This document shows positions 7,985 to 17,324 of a DNA stretch of 55,947 nucleotides, piece after piece. This DNA is from Corynebacterium spheniscorum. Lineage in GTDB: Bacteria; Actinomycetota; Actinomycetes; Mycobacteriales; Mycobacteriaceae. The first letter of the stretch is position 1. Each line of letters starts with the position of its first letter. A model generated the notes under the pieces. The model saw only the letters and a list, made by a program, of their open reading frames with translations. It was not told where the DNA came from and did no database searches. A program made the translations under genes and the position numbers. The DNA lies in NCBI RefSeq assembly GCF_900113445.1, contig NZ_FOPJ01000016.1, positions 1-55,947 of the forward strand, given 5' to 3'.

Positions 7985-10462
7985 TCACCCCTTAAAGCTC
8001 ACATCCACAATGCGCTCCAAAGCAATCTGCTGTATCCGCTGGGCCGCCATATGCCACACCGTCACCGCCTCATCATCACAATATTGCGGATCCACCATCA
8101 TGGTCTCCTGTTCTCCATTTGCCCGCCGATAGGTCAAGAAAATATTCCGCCCCGTATCAATCGCATTATCTATCAGCGCCTGAATCACCGAGGTCGATTT
8201 CCCCAGCTGGTTAAGCTTCCCCGGTTTTGCCTTCGCCACCCCATCCTCGGCCACCAACATCTCATGCAGCGCATGATCACATTCCTCCGGGGTCAGCGCC
8301 TCATCCTTCGGCTTCCCGCGCTCATAATTGCGCATCGCCCAATCATCTAAAAACTCCACATAAGGCTCCACCGTCAGCGCACTAATACGCTGTCCTGAAG
8401 GTGCCTCCATCGCTGGGCTCAACCCATGCTTCGCCAACGTCTTCATCAGCTCATGAAGCGGCACCAAAGACACAATCACGCTCGGCGCAATCTGTTCTAA
8501 GCCCAGTTCCTCAGCTTCCGGCAAAGCCATAATCTCCGCTATGGTCGCCTCATCATCCGCGCGCACATAACAGCTTGCCGGGCCGCCCCGAAGCACCCCA
8601 TATGCCCGCGCCTGATCCTTAATCAAATAACTTAGGGCCTGCGGCAACTCACCCATGGAGTTCTCTTCAAACCAGTGCAGAATCTCCGTTCCGGTTCGCC
8701 CGGATTCCAAACCCCGGCGAATACTTTCCGGACTAATCCGCCACACACTCGCCATTCCCGGCGACTCAATCTGCGCCAGCAAAGACAATTCCTTCTGCAT
8801 CTCCGGAGGCAGCGGCCCAGGCGCCAAAATCGTCATATCCGCTTGGGGAATAATCTTGTCCACCGTCGCCGGAACAATGCTTTCCACATGCTCACAAAGC
8901 TCCTGGTTCAGCTGCCCACGCACACTAAAAGGCGCCGGCACAGGCCGCGGCATGCACACCAATTCCGCTTCCTTCGCCAAGGTCTCGGCAAATAAAATCC
9001 GCAAGGAACGCGTCGCCGCCACCCGCCCTTCTTCGGCTTCCGCAAGCACCCCCATCCACACGGCTTCCTCACGAATCTCAGCGATCGCCTCAGCATCCTC
9101 CGCGCAGCGCTCCGCCCAGGGATCAATATATAAAAGCCCCTGGTAGAACTCCTCTTCGCTGAGCGCATGCCCTTCGGCGCTACGACAATAAGCCAACAAA
9201 ATCGGCCGCCTTAGGGCCACAAAATCGCCCTCAAACATGGCCTCATCGAAGATCCTCACATCACCTTCGACCCGCCACGGCGCCGCATCCGAACTCACCC
9301 ACATGCTCAGCAAATAGCTGACTTGCTCCGCCAAACTCTGTTCCAAAAAGGTATAGGCACGCGGCGTCGGCCCCACATATTCGCCGCCGGTGTCATCCAT
9401 CGGCAAAGGCTGCGGCTCCCCGCGCGACACCAGCCCCGCACTGAGCGCCAAACACAGCAGCCGCGCAAGGTCCTTCACACTCATATCGAGCTCTTCCGCC
9501 AGCTTCCGCGCCGGGCGCACCCCAATCGACCCCTTCTTCAGCAGCGGCACCTGCTCGCGCGCCAACGCATTAATCAACGCCACCATCGCGCGCGCAACTT
9601 CCAGGCTCGACCCCAAGGCGCTGCGGTCCTGGGTATCTTGGGCGTCGCTATCGGCTTCGGTTTTTTGCTTTCCCGAGATCGTGTGCTCGAGCTTGGGCAA
9701 AAATTCTGCGGGTATAAAGTTCGGCGGGAGAAAGGGCACTGCGTGAATATCCCGGCCTTCGCGAGCATTTTGGGCGGCCGCGGGAAGCCCCACTACATCC
9801 TCACTAAACCTAAAGAGTAACCCCATATTGAGTAGCCTCGGGACCGGTAATTCTGGGTCCGCATCATAACCCGCACCCTCTGAGGTACCCATCCCGAAGA
9901 TCCTCCCCAGGGCCTCAATCACTCGCTTCTCACCGGGTTTCAGCATCGCCAAACGCTGCGATGCCGGCACCCCACCATCGCTTTGAGGCACATATTCCCC
10001 CTCCGGGATACAACGATCCGTGGGGATAGGAGGCAGATCAAAATGATGCGCCAAAATGCCATGCGGTTGCCCCAACATATTGATCGAGTCTTCCGCACCA
10101 GGTGTGCGCTCACCCCAAATCAGGCCCGCCTGGTTGAGCTCTTTCATAGCCACTAGCACGGCATTTAGCTCTAAACCGAGTCGTGTCGCTACCTCTGCGG
10201 CACTACTGGCTTCCTCATCTTTGGCTAATTCTAAATCCGCGGCGGCACGCATCACCGCCAGCGGTAAAGCCCGCATGCTCTTAATCGCTTCGACCACATA
10301 GTGGGTCTGACCCAGCCGTAAAGCGAATTGAAGAAAGTCCGAAGCTTCGGGATAAGCCGCGCCGGGACGGTTCATCAAAATCTGGTGAAGATCCTCGCGG
10401 GTGGCGCTGCGAAGCCACTCCTGGGCGCCTTCTAATTGGGTGAGGTGATTATTGGTATTCAT
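7985..10462 (-). CDS. Large helicase-associated protein (Helicase_C_3-like)
   Basis: 825-residue protein matching the actinobacterial helicase-associated family next to XPB (M. tuberculosis Rv0862c). The N-terminus has a winged-helix-like stretch (AVATRLGLELNAVLVAMKELNQAGLIWGE, residues about 85-118). The region near 540-700 (QADMTILAPGPLPPEMQKELSLLAQIESPGMASVWRISPESIRRGLESG) corresponds to the Helicase_C_3 domain. The C-terminal 100 residues (IQALIDNAIDTGRNIFLTYRRANGE) look like a WYL-type beta domain. It may be a DNA- or nucleotide-sensing partner of the XPB helicase; this is inferred from conserved adjacency only. Start ATG 10462 has GGTGAG upstream. It is divergent from the small gene at 10528. 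Confidence 0.82.
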   Translation of the reverse strand: MNTNNHLTQLEGAQEWLRSATREDLHQILMNRPGAAYPEASDFLQFALRLGQTHYVVEAIKSMRALPLAVMRAAADLELAKDEEASSAAEVATRLGLELNAVLVAMKELNQAGLIWGERTPGAEDSINMLGQPHGILAHHFDLPPIPTDRCIPEGEYVPQSDGGVPASQRLAMLKPGEKRVIEALGRIFGMGTSEGAGYDADPELPVPRLLNMGLLFRFSEDVVGLPAAAQNAREGRDIHAVPFLPPNFIPAEFLPKLEHTISGKQKTEADSDAQDTQDRSALGSSLEVARAMVALINALAREQVPLLKKGSIGVRPARKLAEELDMSVKDLARLLCLALSAGLVSRGEPQPLPMDDTGGEYVGPTPRAYTFLEQSLAEQVSYLLSMWVSSDAAPWRVEGDVRIFDEAMFEGDFVALRRPILLAYCRSAEGHALSEEEFYQGLLYIDPWAERCAEDAEAIAEIREEAVWMGVLAEAEEGRVAATRSLRILFAETLAKEAELVCMPRPVPAPFSVRGQLNQELCEHVESIVPATVDKIIPQADMTILAPGPLPPEMQKELSLLAQIESPGMASVWRISPESIRRGLESGRTGTEILHWFEENSMGELPQALSYLIKDQARAYGVLRGGPASCYVRADDEATIAEIMALPEAEELGLEQIAPSVIVSLVPLHELMKTLAKHGLSPAMEAPSGQRISALTVEPYVEFLDDWAMRNYERGKPKDEALTPEECDHALHEMLVAEDGVAKAKPGKLNQLGKSTSVIQALIDNAIDTGRNIFLTYRRANGEQETMMVDPQYCDDEAVTVWHMAAQRIQQIALERIVDVSFKG

Positions 10463-10527
10463 TGCTCACCATCTTAAGCGCCCCCCGGTAGGTGACATTT
10501 GGGGCGCCGAGTTGTAAGAATGACTAT

Positions 10528-10725
10528 ATGGCTAACGTTGAGAAGAAAAAGGGTTACGTCGATCCGGGCTGGCCGAAGAGCGTTCCTGGCGACGGACATG
10601 CGGTGACCGAGTTGAATTCCAAGCTCGCTGGAGCATCCAGCCCCTACGGCGATGACACTGTCTTCCCCGTTCCGGTCGAGGAACTTAGCTACGTTCACCC
10701 TTACACCCGAGTGAACCGCGACTAG
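10528..10725 (+). CDS. Small conserved hypothetical protein
   Basis: 65 residues, MANVEKKKGYVDPGWP at the start and ending VHPYTRVNRD. It is charged and soluble with no membrane segment or signal peptide. The start was set at ATG 10528 rather than the upstream in-frame ATG 10492, because the extra 12 residues include the divergent promoter region. No good Shine-Dalgarno is visible, so the mRNA may be leaderless or weakly translated. It shares a short divergent promoter region with the helicase-associated gene. I recall similar small proteins at this place in other Corynebacteriales but cannot name a function. Confidence 0.6.
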   Translation: MANVEKKKGYVDPGWPKSVPGDGHAVTELNSKLAGASSPYGDDTVFPVPVEELSYVHPYTRVNRD

Positions 10726-12154
10726 ATTTTTCTAGCTGACTCAAACTAGGATTGCTTCCTTTTTATTGGGGCACCCGTACAATTGCTAACTGACTCGCGA
10801 ACCCCGTCAAGGATCCGCGAAGCGAACTATCGTGTGCTTGTGGTTTGCTCATACAGGCATTGATAAGCGTACGACGGGGATTCGCGGGCTCTGTTCGCAA
10901 CTTTGCTTACCAAGAGGCTCGAGGTAGGTTCCTGATGGCATCAAGTGGCAGTGAGTTGACCTGTTAGGAAAACTTTGTGGCGCTGCTGGCCGGAGGTTGC
11001 TGACAGAATAATCGACAACGATTCAGTCGGCGCCTTGGCTGCGCGCAACCCCAGATAAGGGAGACAATCCTCTGAGACTCCCGTCGCGCATCCGGCTGTG
11101 CAGCGGTTCGAGGAATGCACTGTGCCTAGCCCTGTCTGCTGGGCTCAACGCCTGGAAGGTGTCAGCTTCTGTTGCCTACCCCGATTCATATTTCCACTTT
11201 GGATAAGTGGTTCCGCCAAGGACACATCGAGAGTGGTGGGCAATAGGTGTGGGTTGGAAAGCATCTCAAGAGTTATGCCAGTTGCGGCGTAGGAATCACC
11301 TACTTGTCCCGGAAAACAAGGTTTTCCGGCGCGATATGGCGTATTCGTCGCAGGCGACTCTGCGGGAAAGGTTATTTCCCGCTTAGTGAATCCCTGTGGC
11401 GCTGATGGATTGGGCGTTAAAGCTCTGTAGGGCTCGTTATTACCGGTTGCTTGCTGAACCGGTCGCTGTTTCCGGGCGCAGACGTGCCCTGTGCATGGCG
11501 GTTTTTGCGGTCGGCTAACGAGGGTGATTCGCAGGCTGTTTATCGAGACTTGTGCGATGAGACTGTAGCTGCCGATGTGGTGTTGTTTGAACGTACTGCT
11601 TACCGGCTGCTCCCCAGTTAGGTGGCAACTTCGCTTACATCGCGTCCGCACTCGATCTGTTTTGGTCGCTCATTTCGCTGCACTTGAGATATTCTGGCAC
11701 GTTGGCAGAAATAAAAAGAGGTTAAGTCGCCAGAAGTAACCAAGCCGAAGGCGCGACACACGGGAGGTCGGATATGTCCCAGTGGGTCGGCGCGTGCCAG
11801 TCAAACCAACGGAAATATCACCGTCTATACCCCTTTAAGCTGGCACACTTTTGATGAGATCTATGTCTCCGGACATGACGCGCACAATCCGGATCTTCCG
11901 AAACCAGAAAACTACCCTTTACCAGGGTGAGTTTCCGTGCTTTGCGACCTCATGGAGCCCCCCCATTCGGGCGATCAGGAAACACTTAAATATCCGAAAC
12001 TGGCGAATCAAAATACCCCCGCACCCTTGAATGTGGAAACTTCACCCCTTAGCATGTAGCCAGGCCAGCCAAAGTAAAGCCTTCCTAACCTGATTGAGGA
12101 TGCCCAGTCAGGCTTCGCAAGCACTTTATCGAAGTAAGGAGCTTTAAACGAATC
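10726..12154. other. 1.4-kb decayed region without intact genes
   Basis: No frame longer than about 65 codons looks genuine on the plus strand. Protein-like fragments survive between stops: one near 11290-11430 reads ESPTCPGKQGFPARY then VFVAGDSAGKVISRL before a stop, and another near 11790-11930 reads TNGNITVYTPLSWHTFDEIY and ends HNPDLPKPENYPLPG. They suggest one or two dead genes, perhaps a secreted hydrolase, but the identity is a guess. An imperfect inverted repeat (CGCGAACCCCGTC at 10795, GACGGGGATTCGCG at 10873) flanks about 65 bp. The region ends at the ribosome site of the Cys-rich secreted protein. Confidence 0.45.
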
Positions 12155-12867
12155 ATGAGGATTGCTAACAAAGCGTTGGTGACAATCACCTCGTGCGGAC
12201 TGCTTTTCGGGGGCATGAGTGTACCTGCATATGCGTCTCCCCCAGTGGCGAGACTCATGTCTCAACGGCGGCCTCAGTGCAAGTCGCCGACAACATCAGC
12301 AAGTTAACCACCCTTCCCGACGTCAATGATGAAGCTCTGTTGTCAGCCGCACGAGTTGCAGCTGCAGCCGCAGTCGTCCTGGAGAATGGTCAGGCTCTCG
12401 CCGAGTCGCCACACGTGGCGAAGAAACTCGACGACGGAAATGTGCTTGTCTCAACGAGAATCGAAGGTGCGTCTAATGGCAGCGTGATCGCGGTGGTCGT
12501 GACTCCGGAACATCAGGTTGCTTCTACGTACCAGATCACATTGGAAGAAGAAACCGAGAATTCGGGGTGGCTTACCACCTATGTCGACGGGGAGCTTGAC
12601 CAACACCAGTACGTCGTTGGCGAGGCTGGGGCAAAGAATGGAATTGAGCTGGGAAACCAGGTTGTGCCCTTGGGCATGGACTGGGGCGGTCTAAACGATT
12701 GTCTCAGCAATTCCGAGATCTCCTCATGGGCACTCACAGCGCTAAGCGTTGTTTGCTCAGCAGCTTGTGCGGTAACTGCGGGCGCAGGTTGCGTTGCCTG
12801 CCTTGCTGCCGTTTCGGGTGCCACCGGTGGCCAAATTGGTTGGTGTGTCGGGAAAAACTGGAGGTAA
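12155..12867 (+). pseudogene. Frameshifted secreted Cys-rich protein, bacteriocin-like
   Basis: Translation should start at ATG 12155, after AAGGAG at about 12136. The first 27 codons encode a clear Sec signal peptide (MRIANKALVTIT, a hydrophobic core, cleavage near PAYA-S). That frame dies soon after. The rest of the gene is in another frame from about 12230 to the stop at 12865. A single extra C in the five-C run at 12240-12244 would join them into one 237-residue protein. The mature part has an acidic domain of about 140 residues. Its C-terminus of about 60 residues is hydrophobic, Gly/Ala-rich, with six cysteines (contexts NDCL, VVCSAAC, AGCVAC, GWCV) and ends GKNWR. That layout resembles Cys-rich, halocin C8-like bacteriocin precursors. 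A 63-residue membrane protein follows after 2 nt. Reading as bacteriocin is inference. The frameshift may be decay, phase variation or sequencing error. Confidence 0.6.
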
Positions 12868-12869
12868 CC

Positions 12870-13061
12870 ATGGATAAGACGAGTAACGACCATAAACTAG
12901 GATGGGTCGCTCTCGGGACAGGTATGGCGTCGCCGATACTTGCGACATCCCTACCGGTCGCATGGGCTGCGCTGCCGCTATGGGTAGTCGCTGCCGTAGC
13001 GTTTCCAACCGCAGCATTCTTTTTTAAACGGGCGGGGGACAAGGGTGATTCCCTGAAGTGA
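12870..13061 (+). CDS. Small two-helix membrane protein, candidate immunity protein
   Basis: 63 residues from ATG 12870. Its ribosome site GGAGGT overlaps the end of the preceding gene, so the two are translationally coupled (2 nt between stop and start). The protein has a short charged N-terminus (MDKTSNDHK), two hydrophobic segments (about residues 10-27, and 31-50 with AALPLWVVAAVAFPTAAFFF) and a charged tail (KRAGDKGDSLK). Small membrane proteins directly downstream of secreted Cys-rich peptides are often immunity proteins of bacteriocin loci. Here that is an inference from position and topology. A hairpin terminator follows immediately. Confidence 0.6.
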   Translation: MDKTSNDHKLGWVALGTGMASPILATSLPVAWAALPLWVVAAVAFPTAAFFFKRAGDKGDSLK

Positions 13062-13067
13062 TCGTGA

Positions 13068-13099
13068 AGGGCGGGCATCGCTGAGTCGGTGCCCGCCCT
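13068..13099 (+). terminator. Terminator of the Cys-rich protein operon
   Basis: A 12-bp stem, AGGGCGGGCATC with GGTGCCCGCCCT (one G-T wobble), and an 8-nt loop lie 7 nt after the small membrane protein gene. It is followed by CCTTGT. It closes a two-gene transcription unit. Confidence 0.8.
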
Positions 13100-13290
13100 C
13101 CTTGTCGTCTGAACCTAGACCAATTAGCGTTTACTGGTCGATGTGTGTTCACCGCTAGCGTGACACTGGGATATTTCGTGGAGTTTGAGTTCCCATCCTG
13201 CCTTATTCAACGTTGCTACCATCACCGGCATAGACAACTAAAGTGTGCTAGGTTTTGTTCCGTCTGAGTAGATGGGAAAAATTTTGGGCT

Positions 13291-13605
13291 ATGCCAAAGA
13301 AGTTCGACCAGAAGACCAAGCACCGAGTGGTTCGTCTTGTTGAAGGCCGTATCCTGGCTGAGAATCTTTGGATGCACGCTGTGTGCAAGGCTGTTGCACC
13401 CCAGTTGGGGATCTCCTGGCACACTGCCAGGATCTGAACGCAAACCGCTTACCGTAACGGGACAACCGTTCGCTGTGAAGAAGACTTGGCAGTTGAAAAC
13501 GCCAGGCTACGACGCGAAAATCAGGAACTACGCGACACCAACGAGCTGCTGAAAGCCGCATCAGCTTTTTTCGCATCGGAACTCGACCCACAACGTCGGA
13601 CATGA
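13291..13605 (+). pseudogene. IS3-family transposase OrfA remnant
   Basis: Begins MPKKFDQKTKHRVVRLVE, the usual helix-turn-helix OrfA opening of IS3-family elements. It stops at TGA 13435-13437. The second half is in another frame and encodes the leucine-zipper part (LAVENARLRRENQELRDTN then LLKAASAFFASELD), ending at 13605. At least one frameshift and one stop separate the halves. The end overlaps orfB by ATGA, the normal IS3 arrangement. Confidence 0.82.
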
Positions 13606-14524
13606 TCCGGTTTATCGACGAATACCGGGATCGTTTTTTAAGTCGAGTTCATCTGTTTGACGTTGAAAGCTCACCGTGCAGGCGGTTTCATCACCTCCCG
13701 AGGCTACCGACAAGCCAAAGCCCGCGGGCTTAAGTCCCCGTGTATTGCGTGACACTGCGTTTGTGGAAGTCATTAAGACTGTTCATCAGGCCAATTATGG
13801 TGTCTACGGCATACACAAGATGTGGCACGCTCTGCAACGTGATGGCATTGCCATCGGTTATGAGCACACAGCCAGGCTCATGCGGTTAGCGGGAGTCAAG
13901 GGAAAATCCAAGGGAACACCCCGATCACTACCTGTAAAGCTCATCACGTCGATACGCGTCCTGACCTGGTGAACCGTCAATTTTGTGCGCAACGGCCACA
14001 CCAGCTATGGGTCGCCGAGATTACTTATGTACGCACTATCAAGGGATTTGTGTACGCGGCGGTTGTTACGGATGTGTTTTCCCGCCGAAACCTCGGGTGA
14101 GCACTGTCGGATTCGATGCCTACCGAAGCGCTACCGCTGCAAGCGTTAACCCAAGCAATTGCTACCGCGAAAAAAGACCCGTGACCTGGTTCATCACTGA
14201 GATCACGGATCCTGGTAGTTCAGTATTGTTTATAACGACAAGCTCGCTGATGCTGGCATCAGGGTGTCAACCGGAACCGTTGGAGACTCTTAGGATAATG
14301 CTTTGGCGGAAAACGTCAACGGTTGTTGCAAAAACGAGCTCATTGGGCAGAAAAGGTAGCAGAATGCCGTCGATGTTGAGATCGCCACATTCCAATGGGT
14401 GTCCTGGTGGAATGACACGAGGCTGCATGCTTCGTTAGACTACAAAACCCCCACGGAGGTCGAAGCGTCGTTTTGGGCTCACACCGAGCCCTTTGAAACA
14501 ATCACACACAAGATAAATGCCTAG
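13602..14524 (+). pseudogene. IS3-family transposase OrfB (DDE) remnant
   Basis: Starts MIRFIDEYRDRFL at ATG 13602. Recognisable integrase pieces are scattered over all three frames: VIKTVHQANYGVYGIHKMWHAL near 13770, QLWVAEITYVRTIKGFVYAAVV near 14003-14072, and the terminal WNDTRLHASLDYKTPTEVEA near 14410-14465. The order is right for OrfB, but at least four frame changes and several stops intervene. It is non-functional. Confidence 0.82.
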
Positions 14525-14546
14525 GAACAAAACCCAGGATACTTCA

Positions 14547-14902
14547 CTCCTATGACAGTTGTGCTGTCGCCGGGTCCCAGCTAACCCGACAACATCGGCC
14601 AAACCGCCGGGTACTTTCCGACCGGCGCACATCGTTTTGGCTGATCAACGTTCCGAATCGTGATCCCGCCAACACGCCTGTGGCCTGATCTATATTAACG
14701 GCGTAAGCACTGAGTTCTAATCCGAAATGAGGCCCGAAATAGCAAAAAGTGTATCCATCCGACGGCACGCCGAAAGGCACATAGTTTGCTAATTACCCCT
14801 GAGGAGCGAGGTGCTTTTGGGAAATACCAACGCCTCGCTATCTATTCACCAAAAGTGAAACGGGGAAGCGGGGCGTGGAAAAGCCTAGGTGGTTCTTAAG
14901 GC
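14547..14902. other. Gap between IS remnant and rpf
   Basis: No convincing gene. A minus-strand frame at 14550-14780 (PSDGYTFCYFGPHFGLELSA) could be a gene fragment disrupted by the IS but overlaps its right end and is unrecognised. A hairpin AGCGAGGTGC / AACGCCTCGCT at about 14806-14840 may serve as the terminator of rpf read on the minus strand. Confidence 0.4.
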
Positions 14903-16166
<1,264 letters not shown>

Positions 16167-16568
16167 ATGCCTATCGGCAAAGTCAAATGGTACGACGCTG
16201 AACGCGGTTTCGGCTTCGTGAGCAACCCTGGGGAGGAAGATTGCTATGTTGGCCGTTCCGTTCTCCCCGAAGGGGTCACCGAGCTCCACCCAGGACAGCG
16301 CATTGAATTCGATTTCGCCGCCGGACGTCGCGGCCCCCAAGCCCTGCGCATTGAGATCCTAGAGACCCCGCGGGTTGCCAAACGTCAACGCAAGGCCGCT
16401 GCCCGGAAGCACTCCCCAGAAGAGCTTCATGGCATGGTCTCCGACATGGTGACCCTCTTAGAGCAGCAGATCCAACCCGATTTGCGCGCCGGGCGTTGGC
16501 CGGATCGCCGTAGTGGCCGCCAGGTCGCCGACATTCTGCGTGCCGTGGCCCGCGAACTCGATGCCTAA
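16167..16568 (+). CDS. cspB: Cold-shock-domain protein with C-terminal extension (CspB-like)
   Basis: 133 residues. Residues 1-67 form a cold-shock domain: GKVKWYDAERGFGFVSNP contains RNP1 (GFGFV), and the RNP2 position reads DCYVG instead of the usual DVFVH. Residues 68-133 are an extra basic and helical tail (VAKRQRKAAARKHSPEELHGM, LLEQQIQPDLRAGRWPDRRS), as in the longer actinobacterial CspB (M. tuberculosis Rv0871). It probably binds single-stranded RNA or DNA. The altered RNP2 may weaken or change nucleic-acid binding. It is divergent from rpf and ends at a good terminator. Confidence 0.85.
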   Translation: MPIGKVKWYDAERGFGFVSNPGEEDCYVGRSVLPEGVTELHPGQRIEFDFAAGRRGPQALRIEILETPRVAKRQRKAAARKHSPEELHGMVSDMVTLLEQQIQPDLRAGRWPDRRSGRQVADILRAVARELDA

Positions 16569-16587
16569 GAGGAAGCATCACACTCAT

Positions 16588-16628
16588 ATCCCGCATTCTC
16601 CTGAGATACCTGGAGCATGCGGGATTTT
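16588..16628 (+). terminator. Terminator after cold-shock gene
   Basis: Stem ATCCCGCATTCTCC with GGAGCATGCGGGAT, mismatched only in the middle, followed by TTTTTAG. It also sits at the convergent end of the DUF2771 gene. Confidence 0.85.
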
Positions 16629-16688
16629 TAGATAAAAATTCTCCCCGCGCACCAGCTAAGGCGGGCGGGGAGAAAAGAAGAGGTCATC

Positions 16689-17294
16689 CTAGTTCTGTGC
16701 GGAGTCCTCTTGCTTAACAGGCTGATCGGGGACGGCCTGCTCTCCTTGGGTGTTAAGCGACCACACCACGGCATAGGGGGTTTCTTCACCTTGGTCATCT
16801 AGACCGACCATGAGGGTATTGATTTCTACCACCACGAGCTTGGGGCGCTCATCGGAGTCTTTTACTACCGGATCGGTAGAACCAGGGATATCAACCTTCT
16901 TGGTTTGGTTCGCGGCGAAGTACTGGTCCTGGTTCGCGGCTGGATCATCGTAGATCATCAGCAGCGACCAGTCGTGGTCATAAACTTCCTTGGGGATCTC
17001 GAGGTGCAGCACATCATTTTCGCCCACCTTAAGAGCCGGAACTGGGTTATCCGGGCAGGTGGTGCCAGGTTCGCACACCACATAGGGCCCATAGTCGAGG
17101 GTGACGGGATCATCGGTTTTTTCGCCATTGGGGCGAACCTCAGCGCGCACCGTGACATCGGCAGGATCCTTGGTGGGCCGATCATTCCACCACTTTTGCA
17201 CCAGCACGGATGCCACCACGACAATAATGACGGCCACAAGGAGGGCCAGGAACATCACCAGGGATTTCTTCTTTGTTTGCCGAGGAGTCGCCAT
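16689..17294 (-). CDS. DUF2771-like membrane-anchored protein
   Basis: 201 residues. One N-terminal transmembrane helix (residues about 12-33, LVMFLALLVAVIIVVVASVLV) after a basic start orients the rest outside the membrane. The outer domain (residues 40-185) has a conserved cysteine pair, VCEPGTTCPDN, and beta-rich sequence, as in corynebacterial DUF2771 proteins. The tail is Gln/Asp/Glu-rich. Function unknown. It follows the glutaminyl cyclase gene by 30 nt on the same strand, so the two are probably one operon acting at the cell surface. Confidence 0.75.
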   Translation of the reverse strand: MATPRQTKKKSLVMFLALLVAVIIVVVASVLVQKWWNDRPTKDPADVTVRAEVRPNGEKTDDPVTLDYGPYVVCEPGTTCPDNPVPALKVGENDVLHLEIPKEVYDHDWSLLMIYDDPAANQDQYFAANQTKKVDIPGSTDPVVKDSDERPKLVVVEINTLMVGLDDQGEETPYAVVWSLNTQGEQAVPDQPVKQEDSAQN

Positions 17295-17324
17295 GGCCGA
17301 TCATCCTACTTCCACTACGCAGCT

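Larger units (their letters stand above)
13239..14546 (+). mobile_element. Degenerate IS3-family insertion sequence
   Basis: About 1.3 kb bounded by matching terminal inverted repeats: TAAAGTGTGCTAGGTTTTGTTCC at 13239-13261, and at 14524-14546 a sequence whose reverse complement is TGAAGTATCCTGGGTTTTGTTCC (18 of 23 identical). Inside are the remains of overlapping orfA and orfB transposase genes in the IS3 arrangement. Both are broken by stops and frame changes, so the element cannot move by itself. No clear target duplication was identified. Confidence 0.85.

Noticed and set aside
11145..11651. 168-codon minus-strand frame
   Set aside because: Composition is not protein-like, no ribosome site, and it lies opposite the better protein-like fragments on the plus strand.
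14550..14780. 76-codon minus-strand frame at the IS right end
   Set aside because: It crosses into the IS terminal region and has no ribosome site. At best a fragment of a disrupted gene.
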